The notes under the pieces were generated by a model. That model was given only the letters and a program-made list of their open reading frames with translations. It did no database searches and was not told the origin of the DNA. Shown piece by piece: positions 36,013-43,569 of a stretch of DNA of 43,569 bases. Origin of the DNA: an uncultured Bacilli bacterium (GTDB lineage: Bacteria; Bacillota_I; Bacilli_A; RFN20; CAG-288); the NCBI GenBank assembly GCA_944371605.1, contig CALVXU010000005.1, forward strand, positions 1 to 43,569. Reading direction: 5' to 3'. The translations under genes and the position numbers were made by a program. The first letter of the stretch is position 1. Every line of letters begins with the position of its first letter.

Positions 36013-36690
36013 TTAGAAGAAAGTGCCTCTAGCTTTCTCTTTGATTTCTTTTGAAGCAGTGAAAGGAATTCTGGTTGTATATCCTAATTTAGCAGCGACG
36101 ATCATCTTGGTCGGCCAAGCTTGGATATCAGCATTCCAACGATAAACTGTGTCATTATATAATTCTCTAGCAGCGGTGATTTCTCTTTGTAAATAATTGT
36201 TTTGTTGTAAGCATTGTTCGATTTCATTATGAGCTTTTAAATCAGGATAATTTTCAAAAGCTACTGAGATTTGGCCGAAGAGCTTATCGACATTTTGTGA
36301 TGTTTGATTTCTAATAGCATCGGCATTTCCGTCAGTTGGAGACATATTGCTTCTGTAAGCAGCGATTTGTGTCAAGGTGTCTTTATCTAAATCGATAGCT
36401 TTGTCGAGCAATTTAGCAGCGTTTTGAAGGATGACCACACGCTGTTCAAGGTAGTTATCAATTTGAGAAGCATCATGCTGAATCTTTTGCTGCAATTGGC
36501 GTAAATAAGTTCTAGCGTTGATTTTCATGATCAAGAAAATCAAGCCGGGAATGATACCTAACACCCATAGAATAACTTCAAATATTGTCGAACCAACACC
36601 GACTTTAACGGGGATTTGTTTTTGAATTACATTGACATCTCTGCCTTCTTCACTAATCGGACCAGTCAACTCATCTAACTCGTTAGCCAT
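36013..36690 (-). CDS. lemA: LemA family protein
   Basis: A 225-residue protein with one N-terminal membrane helix (about 33-54, IFEVILWVLGIIPGLIFLIM) and the helical LemA body. It shows RVVILQNAAKLLDKAIDLDKDTL, split here as the first helix pair, then FENYPDLKAH and RELYNDTVYRWNADIQAWP, where LemA proteins have (F)xxYPDL and R..YN..V..YN. Family members show an N-out topology with a mostly cytoplasmic or extracytoplasmic helical bundle; their role is poorly known. The gene starts one base after the large membrane protein on the same strand, so the two form an operon and probably a complex. Confidence 0.92.
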   Translation of the reverse strand: MANELDELTGPISEEGRDVNVIQKQIPVKVGVGSTIFEVILWVLGIIPGLIFLIMKINARTYLRQLQQKIQHDASQIDNYLEQRVVILQNAAKLLDKAIDLDKDTLTQIAAYRSNMSPTDGNADAIRNQTSQNVDKLFGQISVAFENYPDLKAHNEIEQCLQQNNYLQREITAARELYNDTVYRWNADIQAWPTKMIVAAKLGYTTRIPFTASKEIKEKARGTFF

Positions 36691-36691
36691 T

Positions 36692-38554
36692 TTACTTTAC
36701 CTCCCTTTGAATGTTTAAGTACTTTTTAATTAAAGAAGAAACTTTTACATCATCCTCTTGTGAATAATTATAACCGTTTTGTGCATAAAATCCTAGGAAG
36801 TTATGACTTTTAACCGAAGATGCATAAAGGTTATTTAAATTTTTGAACTCCACATCATTTGCTAAATTGCGGAATTGATTCTTATCACCAATAAATTCTC
36901 GCACACCGATAGTAGAGGTTTTAGAGACTGGATCATATCGTGTCCAATGAACTGGAATTTCATGCATGTGACCATCGCCACCCATTTTGGAGACAAAAGT
37001 GACTTGTGGTACTCCTTGATAAGCATAAGAGTTAACGGTGAAGAAATCAGTATCACCGACTGCGTGATCAAAATTCACTTTTAAAACTTGAGGAGTAGTA
37101 GCATTGTCAGGCTTGAAGAGAAGAGGACTCATGCTGTTTGCAAAAGCTTCGGCATTATAACTGGAAACATGTTGATAGTGTTCTTTGACATTGAAATACC
37201 CAGCATCTGTCTGCTGATATAATGGTATGCAAAGAATCGGTGCTAATTCAAAGAAGATAGAATCAAAATTATCCTTGATGCTTTTTATAAAAGCTTTTTT
37301 CATCTCTGCATTATCATAATAATCGAAAAACGCATTGCAATTGTAAGGCTGAACTTTTTTGCCGTGATTTGATGAGATGATATTAATCTTTTTGCGCTTA
37401 AAGAAAGAAAAATCATCTCCATATGGTTCTTTCCTTAAAATTAATTCACACATATTTTGTTGAGCAAGAGCTGAGAAGAGAGTTCTGAATTGTACGTCGT
37501 TATTGCGATTGAATGCTCTGAATAATCCTTCGAATTTACTATTTGCTAATGGTGTAAAACTGCCTCCTTTAGAGATTGAGTCACGAGACATTTTTGCTAA
37601 TTCTTTTTCAGTTTTTATTTCCAATTTTCGCAAATCATTTTCAGAAATATCTGGATCTACATTAGATGGAAAACGAGAAAATGTTAAATCTGGACAAGCC
37701 TCGTTGCCATAAATTACATAAGTGCCATTAGAATAAAAAGGTGCTGGCTGTGAAACTGATGCTGTTAAAACTTGTGTTCTTACAACTGAATGTCCACCAC
37801 CACGTCCATCGCTGACCCATTCAGTCCATGAGATAGTTATAGAGCCAGTATATGTTTGATTATGAATCGCTTTTTGAAATAGGCGAACTCTTATATAAGG
37901 GTTTGTTGCGATATCACCTGATGTCACTTGAACAATTGATTCATCGATATTAGGTTCGTCTTTCAATCCGTAAAAGTCTCTTAACATCAATAATTTTTCA
38001 GGCTTTAATACTGGATCAATTGAGAAAATATCAGTTGTTTGCTTGACTACTCTGTCGAAATCAAATTCATCAAAAGCATTATATAAAAGAGCTAATTCTT
38101 GCCTTGCTTCAGCATATAGTGATTGTAATTTTTTATTATTTATTTCATCTTCTTTAGTCAATTGATCGATTTTCTTTTTTAAAATGGTGAAACAAATGAT
38201 GAATAATACAACTGCTATAATCGGAGAGATGATAGTGAGGATGAGTGGGGCGATTGATGAGTTATCCGAATTGATATGAGTGAGCAAAGCAATGATGAAT
38301 ACGATGATAAAAATAACAGCTACTATGATGAGAAATATTCGTAAACCTTTGAATAAAGAGAGCTTTTTTTCACATTCTTTATCTTTTGCTTCCCACGCGC
38401 GGATTTTTTTAGCAGTGATATTGTTTTTATTGATATCTGTATTGGTTTTTTTGACTAAATCATCAAAATATTTACTGGCGTTTTCTGGGATGGCATTTTT
38501 GAGAAATTTGTCATAATAATCCATCGGATCAAATTCGAGATCTCTTGCTTTCAT
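36692..38554 (-). CDS. Large membrane protein paired with LemA, function unknown
   Basis: The start at 38554 follows GAAAGGA by about 9 bases; the longer in-frame ATG at 38572 would use that ribosome site as coding sequence. The 620-residue protein has a helical N-terminus, two membrane helices (about 70-92 and 100-121: IFLIIVAVIFIIVFIIALL and IISPIIAVVLFIICFTIL), and a coiled coil. A soluble domain of about 450 residues follows, containing a Gly-rich WVSDGRGGGHSVVRTQ hairpin. The position next to LemA recalls the LemA-DUF3137 pairs, and the two-helix start would fit, but it is much longer and I cannot confirm the family. A LemA-associated membrane complex is inference. Confidence 0.7.
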   Translation of the reverse strand: MKARDLEFDPMDYYDKFLKNAIPENASKYFDDLVKKTNTDINKNNITAKKIRAWEAKDKECEKKLSLFKGLRIFLIIVAVIFIIVFIIALLTHINSDNSSIAPLILTIISPIIAVVLFIICFTILKKKIDQLTKEDEINNKKLQSLYAEARQELALLYNAFDEFDFDRVVKQTTDIFSIDPVLKPEKLLMLRDFYGLKDEPNIDESIVQVTSGDIATNPYIRVRLFQKAIHNQTYTGSITISWTEWVSDGRGGGHSVVRTQVLTASVSQPAPFYSNGTYVIYGNEACPDLTFSRFPSNVDPDISENDLRKLEIKTEKELAKMSRDSISKGGSFTPLANSKFEGLFRAFNRNNDVQFRTLFSALAQQNMCELILRKEPYGDDFSFFKRKKINIISSNHGKKVQPYNCNAFFDYYDNAEMKKAFIKSIKDNFDSIFFELAPILCIPLYQQTDAGYFNVKEHYQHVSSYNAEAFANSMSPLLFKPDNATTPQVLKVNFDHAVGDTDFFTVNSYAYQGVPQVTFVSKMGGDGHMHEIPVHWTRYDPVSKTSTIGVREFIGDKNQFRNLANDVEFKNLNNLYASSVKSHNFLGFYAQNGYNYSQEDDVKVSSLIKKYLNIQREVK

Positions 38555-38607
38555 ATTCACTTTTCCTTTCACTAATAAAGTATATAGTAATGTATAGTTT
38601 TTTGCAT

Positions 38608-38613
38608 TATAAT
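38608..38613 (+). promoter_or_regulatory. -10 box placed for a leaderless transcript
   Basis: TATAAT lies exactly 7 bases before the ATG at 38621, so transcription should start at or next to the A of the start codon. No Shine-Dalgarno sequence is present between them. Confidence 0.55.
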
Positions 38614-38620
38614 TTTAATC

Positions 38621-39286
38621 ATGAAATTTGAAAAAGTGATTCATGGTATCAAAGCTGTAATTTTTGATTTAGATGGCACATTGGTTGACTCGATGGGTGT
38701 GTGGAAACAGATAGATATCGATTTTTTTAAGCAGAATGGTATGGACACAGTACCTGAAGATTTTGCTAAGAATATCGCTCATTTAAGTTTTTTAGAAATG
38801 GCACAATTTGTGATCGATACTTATCATTTTCAAAGGACTCCACAAGAGATTGTAGATACTTGGATACAAATGTCAATCAAAGCTTACTCTCATGATGTTA
38901 TGACTAAGCCTGGGGCGCAAAAGCTATTAAAACAAATCAAAGAATCAGGGATAAAAATATCATTAGCGACAACTAATAAAAAAGAGTTGGTCTCACCTTG
39001 CTTAAAGAATAATGGAATAGATCAATACTTTGATTATTGCTTGAACGTCAATGAGATTAAATCTAATAAATCTGAGCCTTTAATCTATTTAAAACTAGCT
39101 GAAAAAATGAATTCTATTCCGAATGAGACTTTGGTTTTTGAAGATATTTTAATGGGGATTAACACCGCCCATAACGCTGGGTTTAAAACTGTTGCAATTT
39201 ATGATGAAGCCTCCAAAAACCAACAAGAAAGTCTAAAAAGAATAGCAGATTATTATATAGGCGATTTCAATGATATCACTTATTAA
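38621..39286 (+). CDS. HAD-superfamily phosphatase (beta-phosphoglucomutase/phosphatase-like)
   Basis: A 221-residue HAD hydrolase with a C1 cap. Motif I is VIFDLDGTLVDS (nucleophile Asp and general acid Asp near 16 and 18), motif II is SLATTNKK, motif III is the KSEP lysine (SNKSEPLIY), and motif IV is LVFEDILMGINTAHNAG, which contains FED instead of the more common FEDS. It should dephosphorylate a small phosphorylated metabolite or act as a phosphomutase; the cap does not reveal the substrate. Its mRNA appears leaderless. ung follows after 36 bp, probably in the same transcript. Confidence 0.9.
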   Translation: MKFEKVIHGIKAVIFDLDGTLVDSMGVWKQIDIDFFKQNGMDTVPEDFAKNIAHLSFLEMAQFVIDTYHFQRTPQEIVDTWIQMSIKAYSHDVMTKPGAQKLLKQIKESGIKISLATTNKKELVSPCLKNNGIDQYFDYCLNVNEIKSNKSEPLIYLKLAEKMNSIPNETLVFEDILMGINTAHNAGFKTVAIYDEASKNQQESLKRIADYYIGDFNDITY

Positions 39287-39322
39287 TGATTTATTATTAA
39301 TTAAAGAAAGTGGTTATTAAAC

Positions 39323-40039
39323 ATGACTTATATTGATCAAAAAGAAATCAAAACTATATTATTAGATATACCACCAAAGTGGAAAAGTTTATTAAATGAT
39401 TATGTGACAGGAAAAGAGTTTGATGATTTGATAAATCTTGTCGCTGAAAGATATCAAAAAGAAACTGTTTATCCGCCGTTAGATAAAGTGTATGCCGCTT
39501 TAAAGATAGTTGAACCCCAAGATGTCAAATGTGTCATCATCGGTCAAGATCCTTACTTTAATGAGGGCCAAGCAAATGGTTTAGCTTTTTCGGTTAACAA
39601 AGGGACTAAATTACCGCCATCTTTACAGAACATTTATAAAGAACTATTTTATGAGTTTGGATATCCGATTCCTAAATATAATGGTGACTTAACACCATGG
39701 GCTATGCAAGGAGTCTTGTTATTGAATGCTACATTAACAGTCAAAGCTTTTGAGCCGAATAGTCATCAGCCATTAGGATGGAGTGATTTCACCGATTCTA
39801 TAATCAAAGCATTGAGCACTTTAAAAAAACCTATCGTGTATTTGCTTTGGGGCAATTATGCTCAAAAGAAATCCGAGTTGATAACTGATTCTTCGGCTTA
39901 TATTATCAAGACCGCACATCCTTCTCCTCTTTCTGCTAATCGAGGATTTTTCTGTTCTGACTGTTTTAAAAAGTGTAATCGATTTTTAAAAGAACATGAT
40001 TTGAGTCCTATTGACTTTCAAATTACTGATATCAATTAG
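39323..40039 (+). CDS. ung: Uracil-DNA glycosylase
   Basis: A 238-residue family 1 uracil-DNA glycosylase, which removes uracil from DNA to begin base-excision repair. The water-activating motif is GQDPYFNEGQANGLAFSV (catalytic Asp present). The usual GQDPYH histidine is Phe here, and the usual QAHG histidine is Asn. LLLNATLTV, LLWGNYAQKK and HPSPLSANRGFF (catalytic His) are also seen. Length is normal. The upstream AAAGTGG is a moderate ribosome site. It is downstream of the HAD gene. Confidence 0.95.
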   Translation: MTYIDQKEIKTILLDIPPKWKSLLNDYVTGKEFDDLINLVAERYQKETVYPPLDKVYAALKIVEPQDVKCVIIGQDPYFNEGQANGLAFSVNKGTKLPPSLQNIYKELFYEFGYPIPKYNGDLTPWAMQGVLLLNATLTVKAFEPNSHQPLGWSDFTDSIIKALSTLKKPIVYLLWGNYAQKKSELITDSSAYIIKTAHPSPLSANRGFFCSDCFKKCNRFLKEHDLSPIDFQITDIN

Positions 40040-40149
40040 TCTGATTAGGTGAAAATTGACATTTTATTCTTAATTTAATTAGTTTTCATGCTAAAAGAGA
40101 TTTAAAAGATTGTATAATCTTATGTTGTATGCTATTTAAGGAGACAATT

Positions 40150-41163
40150 ATGGACAACACTGAATTTTTACAAAAGGCCCAGGCCTTAGCTGATGAGAAG
40201 AGCAAAGCACATTTTGGTCCTGCTGCTTTATCTTATGTTTATCGTGAAGATAAAGAAGATGGAACTAGTGTTTTATTATGCTTAGCTTCTGATACACCAA
40301 ATCCTTTTTATCGTGTTTTCACCGCCGATAAAGATGGAAATGTAGCCGAGGTCGTTGATCCTCAAGAGGCTTCAAACCACATCAATCGTTATGGCGCTGA
40401 AGTCAGACCTAATCAATTATTTAAAGATGTTTTGCCATTCACATATGAAACAACTGAATACGAAATTGTTTTAGAAAATCGTATTGAGAACGCTCCCGCA
40501 GAATTAAAGCTCAGATCTTCTATTGGAAGAGATATCACCATGAGAGAGCTTTATAACTATTATGATGCTAATAGAAAGATTTTCTTGGTATCGGCTGTCA
40601 CTCTTTCTAATGGCGTCAATTTCTTATTCACAGTCACTCCTGATTCACGTCATATCCGCTTGGTTTTAAGAATGAGTGATCCTATCAAACAAATAGCTGA
40701 TATGATTAGAGAATTATGGGCTAATAGAGTTCCACTTCCAAGATATAACACTATTCAAGATACTATTAGAGCTTTGAGAACACCTGCTACATTGAGAGCA
40801 ACTGATCCTAATGGCAATAATAGAACATTTGTTTCTGAATATCGTTACGATGATCCAGAAAGTCATATCAAATTCGGTTTCTTTAGAGATGGTCAGAGAG
40901 AAATGGTTGTCATTCTTGATAACTACGGATTGCAACCAAGAGTTATTTCTCCTCAACAATGGAACGATGAGCAAAGAGCTGCTTTTGACAGAGTGAGAAA
41001 ATTACGCACTGATAATATGACTGAATTTAACAAAGGTTTATTACCTTATAATCTCGATAATCTTGATTTCCGTTATGCTGATTTTAAAGCTGGTATTCTC
41101 AAAGGAATGGCTGAACCAGCTGAAAATACACCTGCTCCTAGTGAACCAGCTGAACAAAAATAA
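40150..41163 (+). CDS. Unknown cytoplasmic protein with a proline-rich tail
   Basis: The start at 40150 follows AAGGAG by 7 bases and replaces the longer frame from 40129. The protein has 337 residues without a signal peptide or membrane helix. It is alpha/beta, and its composition differs from neighbouring genes: more Arg, Pro and Asn (RALRTPATLRATDPNGNNRT). The last 15 residues are a disordered PAENTPAPSEPAEQK tail. I recognise no family. The short AAGATT/AATCTT palindrome around a TATAAT near 40108-40123 may be its promoter. The galM-like gene follows after 5 bp. Confidence 0.7.
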   Translation: MDNTEFLQKAQALADEKSKAHFGPAALSYVYREDKEDGTSVLLCLASDTPNPFYRVFTADKDGNVAEVVDPQEASNHINRYGAEVRPNQLFKDVLPFTYETTEYEIVLENRIENAPAELKLRSSIGRDITMRELYNYYDANRKIFLVSAVTLSNGVNFLFTVTPDSRHIRLVLRMSDPIKQIADMIRELWANRVPLPRYNTIQDTIRALRTPATLRATDPNGNNRTFVSEYRYDDPESHIKFGFFRDGQREMVVILDNYGLQPRVISPQQWNDEQRAAFDRVRKLRTDNMTEFNKGLLPYNLDNLDFRYADFKAGILKGMAEPAENTPAPSEPAEQK

Positions 41164-41168
41164 ATAAT

Positions 41169-42134
41169 ATGAGCGAGAATTTGACTGAGTCCCGTTATCT
41201 GACTATAGATAATGGCCGTGGACTACAGGGGACATTCTCTTCTATTGGTGCAGGTATATATTCCTTAACATTAGACAATAAGCCACTTATTTTGTCTCCT
41301 AGTGATAAAAATGTTTTTCTTAATTCGGAGCAATGCTTTGGTAAAACATTAGGTCGAGTGGCTGGACGTATTTCTAATAAGTTAAATATTAATTATCATG
41401 AATATGATTTAGTAGAGAATGAGCCAGGCGTCTGTTTGCATGGTGGCTTAAAAGAGTCATTAACATTCAAAGATTTTGATTCTATCATCGTCACTAGAAG
41501 CGATAAAACATATGTGATGTTCAACTATACTTCTCCTAATTTAGAGGCTGGTTTTCCAGCAAATGTCAAAATCACTATAACGTATACGCTTTTGCATGAT
41601 GAAGATTGTTTAAGAATCGATTTTATCGCTCAGTCAGACGATGACACCATCCTTTCTTTATCAAATCATATGTATTTTAATTTCTTCAATTCCATAGATG
41701 TCAACAATTATTCTTTGATGATAAATGCATCCAAATATGGTGTGAGCAAAAACGGCACAAAATTAATTGATCATTTTAAAGCTGTACCTGATTTTTTGGA
41801 TTTTAGAGAGCCATCATTGATCAAAGAAAAATTGGGTTCTGGTAATAAAGCTAAGCCAATGGATGACGTTTTTCTTTTTGATAAGACAAGCATTTCTCAG
41901 CCTCAAATCGTTTTAGAAAATGATTCTTTGAAACTAGAATGTTTTACTGATTATGAAGCTTGCAACATCTATTTAGATGATACGATGTCTGATGTTGAAT
42001 TCACTAATGGTATCAATAAGAAGAAAAGAAGAGCGATTGCCATTGAACCACAATGCTCGCCTTTATCCCCTTTCATTCTTAAACCAGGTTCGATTTATCA
42101 CTATCATGCTATCTATCGATTTACAAGAAAGTGA
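41169..42134 (+). CDS. galM: Aldose 1-epimerase (mutarotase), GalM-like
   Basis: A 321-residue enzyme that interconverts alpha and beta anomers of sugars such as glucose or galactose. Family motifs: LGRVAGRISN, VCLHGG, the active-site His in LSNHMYFNFF, a DVFLFD segment (family DD.F), and the catalytic Glu in AIAIEPQCSP. Length matches the family. There is almost no room for a ribosome site (the preceding stop is 5 bp away), so translation is probably coupled to the upstream gene. The exact sugar cannot be read from sequence; it may act on another hexose. Confidence 0.88.
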   Translation: MSENLTESRYLTIDNGRGLQGTFSSIGAGIYSLTLDNKPLILSPSDKNVFLNSEQCFGKTLGRVAGRISNKLNINYHEYDLVENEPGVCLHGGLKESLTFKDFDSIIVTRSDKTYVMFNYTSPNLEAGFPANVKITITYTLLHDEDCLRIDFIAQSDDDTILSLSNHMYFNFFNSIDVNNYSLMINASKYGVSKNGTKLIDHFKAVPDFLDFREPSLIKEKLGSGNKAKPMDDVFLFDKTSISQPQIVLENDSLKLECFTDYEACNIYLDDTMSDVEFTNGINKKKRRAIAIEPQCSPLSPFILKPGSIYHYHAIYRFTRK

Positions 42135-42145
42135 GATAACTGACA

Positions 42146-43054
42146 ATGACAAAAGAAAATCTATTGAAGAACATCCCTGATTTAAGGGATAGAAAAGCTG
42201 TCGCTTTAGAGACGACTGTTCTGACTCATGGAATGCCTTATCCTCAAAATGTTGAATGTGCTTTAGCTTGTGAAGAAGAGATCAGAAAAGCTGGAGGCGA
42301 ACCGTATACTATCGGCATCATCAATGGTGAGATAAAAATAGGTTTGACAAGAGAGGAAATCATCGCTCTTGGTCAAAATCATGATGCTATTAAAGTGTCG
42401 CGAAAAGATATCCCGTATTGCTTGATGAAAGGATTGACTGGATCGACCACTGTCGCAGCTACGATGATTTTAGCTGAATTGGCTCATATCCGTGTTTTTG
42501 CTACTGGCGGAATAGGCGGTGTGCATCGCGGATTTGAAGAGACGATGGATGTTTCTGCGGATTTAGAAGAATTTTCTAGGACACCTATCAATGTTATCTG
42601 TGCGGGACCTAAAGCTATTTTAGATATTCCTAGAACTTTAGAATATTTAGAGACTAAAGGTGTTCCAGTCATCGGATATCGAACCGACTGTTTACCTCTT
42701 TTCTATACTAGGACATCTGAATATAAATTAGATTTAACAGCTTCTTCAGCTAAAGAAATCGCTGAGATGATAAAAATCGGTGAAGATTTAGGCCTGCATC
42801 AAGGGTCGCTGATCGTCAATCCGATTCCTGAAAATTATTCATTAGATCCTAAATTTATGGATCAAAAGATTCAAGAAGCTTTAAAAATGATGCAAAAAGA
42901 TCATATTCACGGCAAGCAAGTCACACCATATCTTTTGGATAAACTCGTCGGTCTTACTGGCGGTAAATCGTTAGAATCTAATATTGCTTTAATTAAAAAT
43001 AATGCGTATTTATCCGGATTGATTGCTAAAGAACTTCTTGAATTAGAAAAATAA
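42146..43054 (+). CDS. psuG: Pseudouridine-5'-phosphate glycosidase
   Basis: A 302-residue PsuG that splits pseudouridine 5'-phosphate to uracil and ribose 5-phosphate. Signatures: ALETTVLTHGMPYPQN, VSADLEEFSRTPINVICAG with the catalytic Lys in CAGPKAILDIP (about residue 156), LEYLETKGVPVIGY, and NPIPENYSLD, then TPYLLDKLVGLTGG. The metal-binding Asp of SADL is present. No PsuK kinase or PsuT transporter gene lies in the window, so the kinase must be encoded elsewhere. It follows the galM-like gene by 11 bp. Confidence 0.96.
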   Translation: MTKENLLKNIPDLRDRKAVALETTVLTHGMPYPQNVECALACEEEIRKAGGEPYTIGIINGEIKIGLTREEIIALGQNHDAIKVSRKDIPYCLMKGLTGSTTVAATMILAELAHIRVFATGGIGGVHRGFEETMDVSADLEEFSRTPINVICAGPKAILDIPRTLEYLETKGVPVIGYRTDCLPLFYTRTSEYKLDLTASSAKEIAEMIKIGEDLGLHQGSLIVNPIPENYSLDPKFMDQKIQEALKMMQKDHIHGKQVTPYLLDKLVGLTGGKSLESNIALIKNNAYLSGLIAKELLELEK

Positions 43055-43066
43055 GTTGTTTCTAAT

Positions 43067-43108
43067 ATATCGAATTATTAATTCGAATTAAATTTAATAT
43101 TTCGATAT
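43067..43108. repeat. AT-rich inverted repeat after psuG
   Basis: ATATCGAA (43067-43074) pairs with TTCGATAT (43101-43108) and encloses the perfect palindrome AATTCGAATT (43080-43089). No T run follows, so it is not a classical terminator. Confidence 0.6.
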
Positions 43109-43169
43109 CTAAAACAAAAGCTATTATTTGCAACTATTAAGATTCTACATATTTGATTCTTTCAGTATT

Positions 43170-43261
43170 CCCGATTAGAAAACACATCTTATAACTAACA
43201 TTTTGATACAAAGTAATGGTCTCAAAATGAACGATATTTGCTCGAGAAATCGGGCTTTTTT
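43170..43261 (+). promoter_or_regulatory. Attenuator-like terminator/antiterminator pair
   Basis: GCTCGA-GAAA-TCGGGC (43240-43255) is a compact hairpin with a GAAA tetraloop followed by T6, a clear intrinsic terminator. Upstream CCCGATT (43170-43176) is the exact complement of AATCGGG (43248-43254), the terminator's own 3' arm, so the two structures exclude each other. It could instead be the closing stem of a small RNA. Confidence 0.5.
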
Positions 43262-43272
43262 CATTTCAAGCG

Positions 43273-43379
43273 TTTTTCTAGTAGATGAAAACTCGTTCGA
43301 ACTGAGGAATTTTTAAAAATTAGTTCTACTAGAAAAATGAAAGCCTACTAGCAAAACGTATCTCTACAAGAAAAATGAT
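43273..43379. repeat. Cluster of CTACTAG/AAAAATGA repeats, 19-bp spaced
   Basis: TTTTTCTAGTAGA (43273-43285) is the exact inverted repeat of TCTACTAGAAAAA (43325-43337). Two further direct copies of the core, CTACTAGCAAAA (43345) and CTACAAGAAAAATGA (43364), follow at even 19-bp steps from CTACTAG at 43326. Confidence 0.6.
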
Positions 43380-43422
43380 ACCTGCGTTATGAAAAATAAT
43401 GTTTGTACAAGTTCAATTTGAT

Positions 43423-43473
43423 TTATTACCAACTATTTGACCAAATTACATTGGTAATAAAAGTTGGTAATAA
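43423..43473. promoter_or_regulatory. Operator-like palindrome just upstream of the AlbA_2-type gene
   Basis: TTATTACCAAC (43423-43433) and GTTGGTAATAA (43463-43473) are a perfect 11-bp inverted repeat. A third copy of the half site, TTGGTAATAA, lies at 43451-43460. It ends three bases before the ATG and covers the ribosome-site region. Confidence 0.55.
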
Positions 43474-43475
43474 AT

Positions 43476-43569
43476 ATGAATATTAAAGAGTTATTGTCTG
43501 AATTATTACAATTTTCAAAAGAAAGAGAATGGTTTGAATTTAAAGAAAATTGGTTTGAACCAATTGCAC
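43476..43569 (+). CDS. AlbA_2 domain regulator, N-terminal start (3' truncated by window edge)
   Basis: The first 31 codons from ATG 43476 read MNIKELLSELLQF, then SKEREWFEFKENWFEPIA, before the window ends. The E-(W/F)-FEFKENW pattern is the opening strand of the AlbA_2 (Schlafen-like, PF04326) domain found at the N-terminus of predicted ATP-binding regulators, the same class as the C-terminal fragment at the window start. No Shine-Dalgarno sequence is visible, and the start lies inside an operator-like repeat. It is too short to prove, but the motif is distinctive. Confidence 0.6.
   Translation, partial: MNIKELLSELLQFSKEREWFEFKENWFEPIA

Noticed and set aside
43228..43318. 29-codon ORF from ATG 43228 (MNDICSRNRAFF...)
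   Set aside because: It has no ribosome site and runs straight through the terminator hairpin.
1..43569. Window as a closed circular element with one AlbA_2 gene across the ends
   Set aside because: Joining the ends would give an N-terminus fused directly to the C-terminal part, missing about 250 residues; the housekeeping genes also point to a chromosome.
1..43569. Mycoplasma-type genetic code (TGA = Trp)
   Set aside because: Many genes end in TGA at sensible overlaps, and Trp is encoded by TGG throughout.

Overview
The window reads as chromosomal DNA of a low-GC Gram-positive-type bacterium, probably an uncultured host-associated member of the Bacilli/Erysipelotrichia/Mollicutes-like group. 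The evidence is strongly AT-rich sequence, AAAGGAG-type ribosome binding sites, TTGACA/TATAAT promoters, a cre-like box, a manganese-type (yybP-ykoY) riboswitch, at least six lipobox lipoproteins, and TGA used as a stop (genetic code 11). The lineage call is inference. There is no phage or CRISPR locus and only one tRNA.

Layout. 1-640: 3' end of an AlbA_2/HATPase_c_4-type ATP-binding regulator. The window also ends (43476-43569) in the 5' end of a gene of the same kind. 971-4853 (-): two lipoproteins, one a large Ig-like-domain protein, with a cre-like box upstream. 5076-6178 (-): a truncated, frameshifted gyrA 3' fragment and a small lipoprotein. 6370-7901 (-): NfeD-like plus SPFH/stomatin pair. 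8081-18318 (+): a tightly packed seven-gene operon with a sirtuin, three small unknowns (one resembling the cyclodeaminase FTCD_C fold), an M6-like metalloprotease lipoprotein and two giant paralogous proteins. This is the most novel part of the window. 18587-19798 (-): lipoprotein. 19964-22597 (+): GT-C membrane glycosyltransferase and GT8 glycosyltransferase. 22747-26215 (-): a Ca2+/Mn2+-type P-type ATPase behind a yybP-ykoY-like riboswitch, and a small unknown. 26216-27272: a kilobase without genes that holds a candidate small RNA. 27273-30471 (+): Wzz-like and Wzy/O-antigen-ligase-like polysaccharide proteins. 30482-34004 (+): tdk, CtpE-like P-type ATPase and tRNA-Lys(CUU). 34218-34835 (+): lipoprotein. 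34912-38554 (-): DEDDh exonuclease, LemA, and its large membrane partner. 38621-43054 (+): HAD phosphatase, ung, an unknown, galM-like and psuG. 43055-43475: a structured intergenic region with a terminator/attenuator, 19-bp-spaced repeats and an operator-like palindrome.

How the genes work together. Most of the window is housekeeping: nucleotide salvage (tdk, psuG), base-excision repair (ung), sugar metabolism (galM, HAD) and metal efflux. Surface functions are mixed in: lipoproteins, polysaccharide assembly, SPFH/NfeD and LemA. The 8-18 kb operon does not fit a known pathway. Its two terminal proteins each appear to consist of four repeats of about 270 residues, and two of the eight repeats carry a CxC...CxxC putative zinc knuckle.
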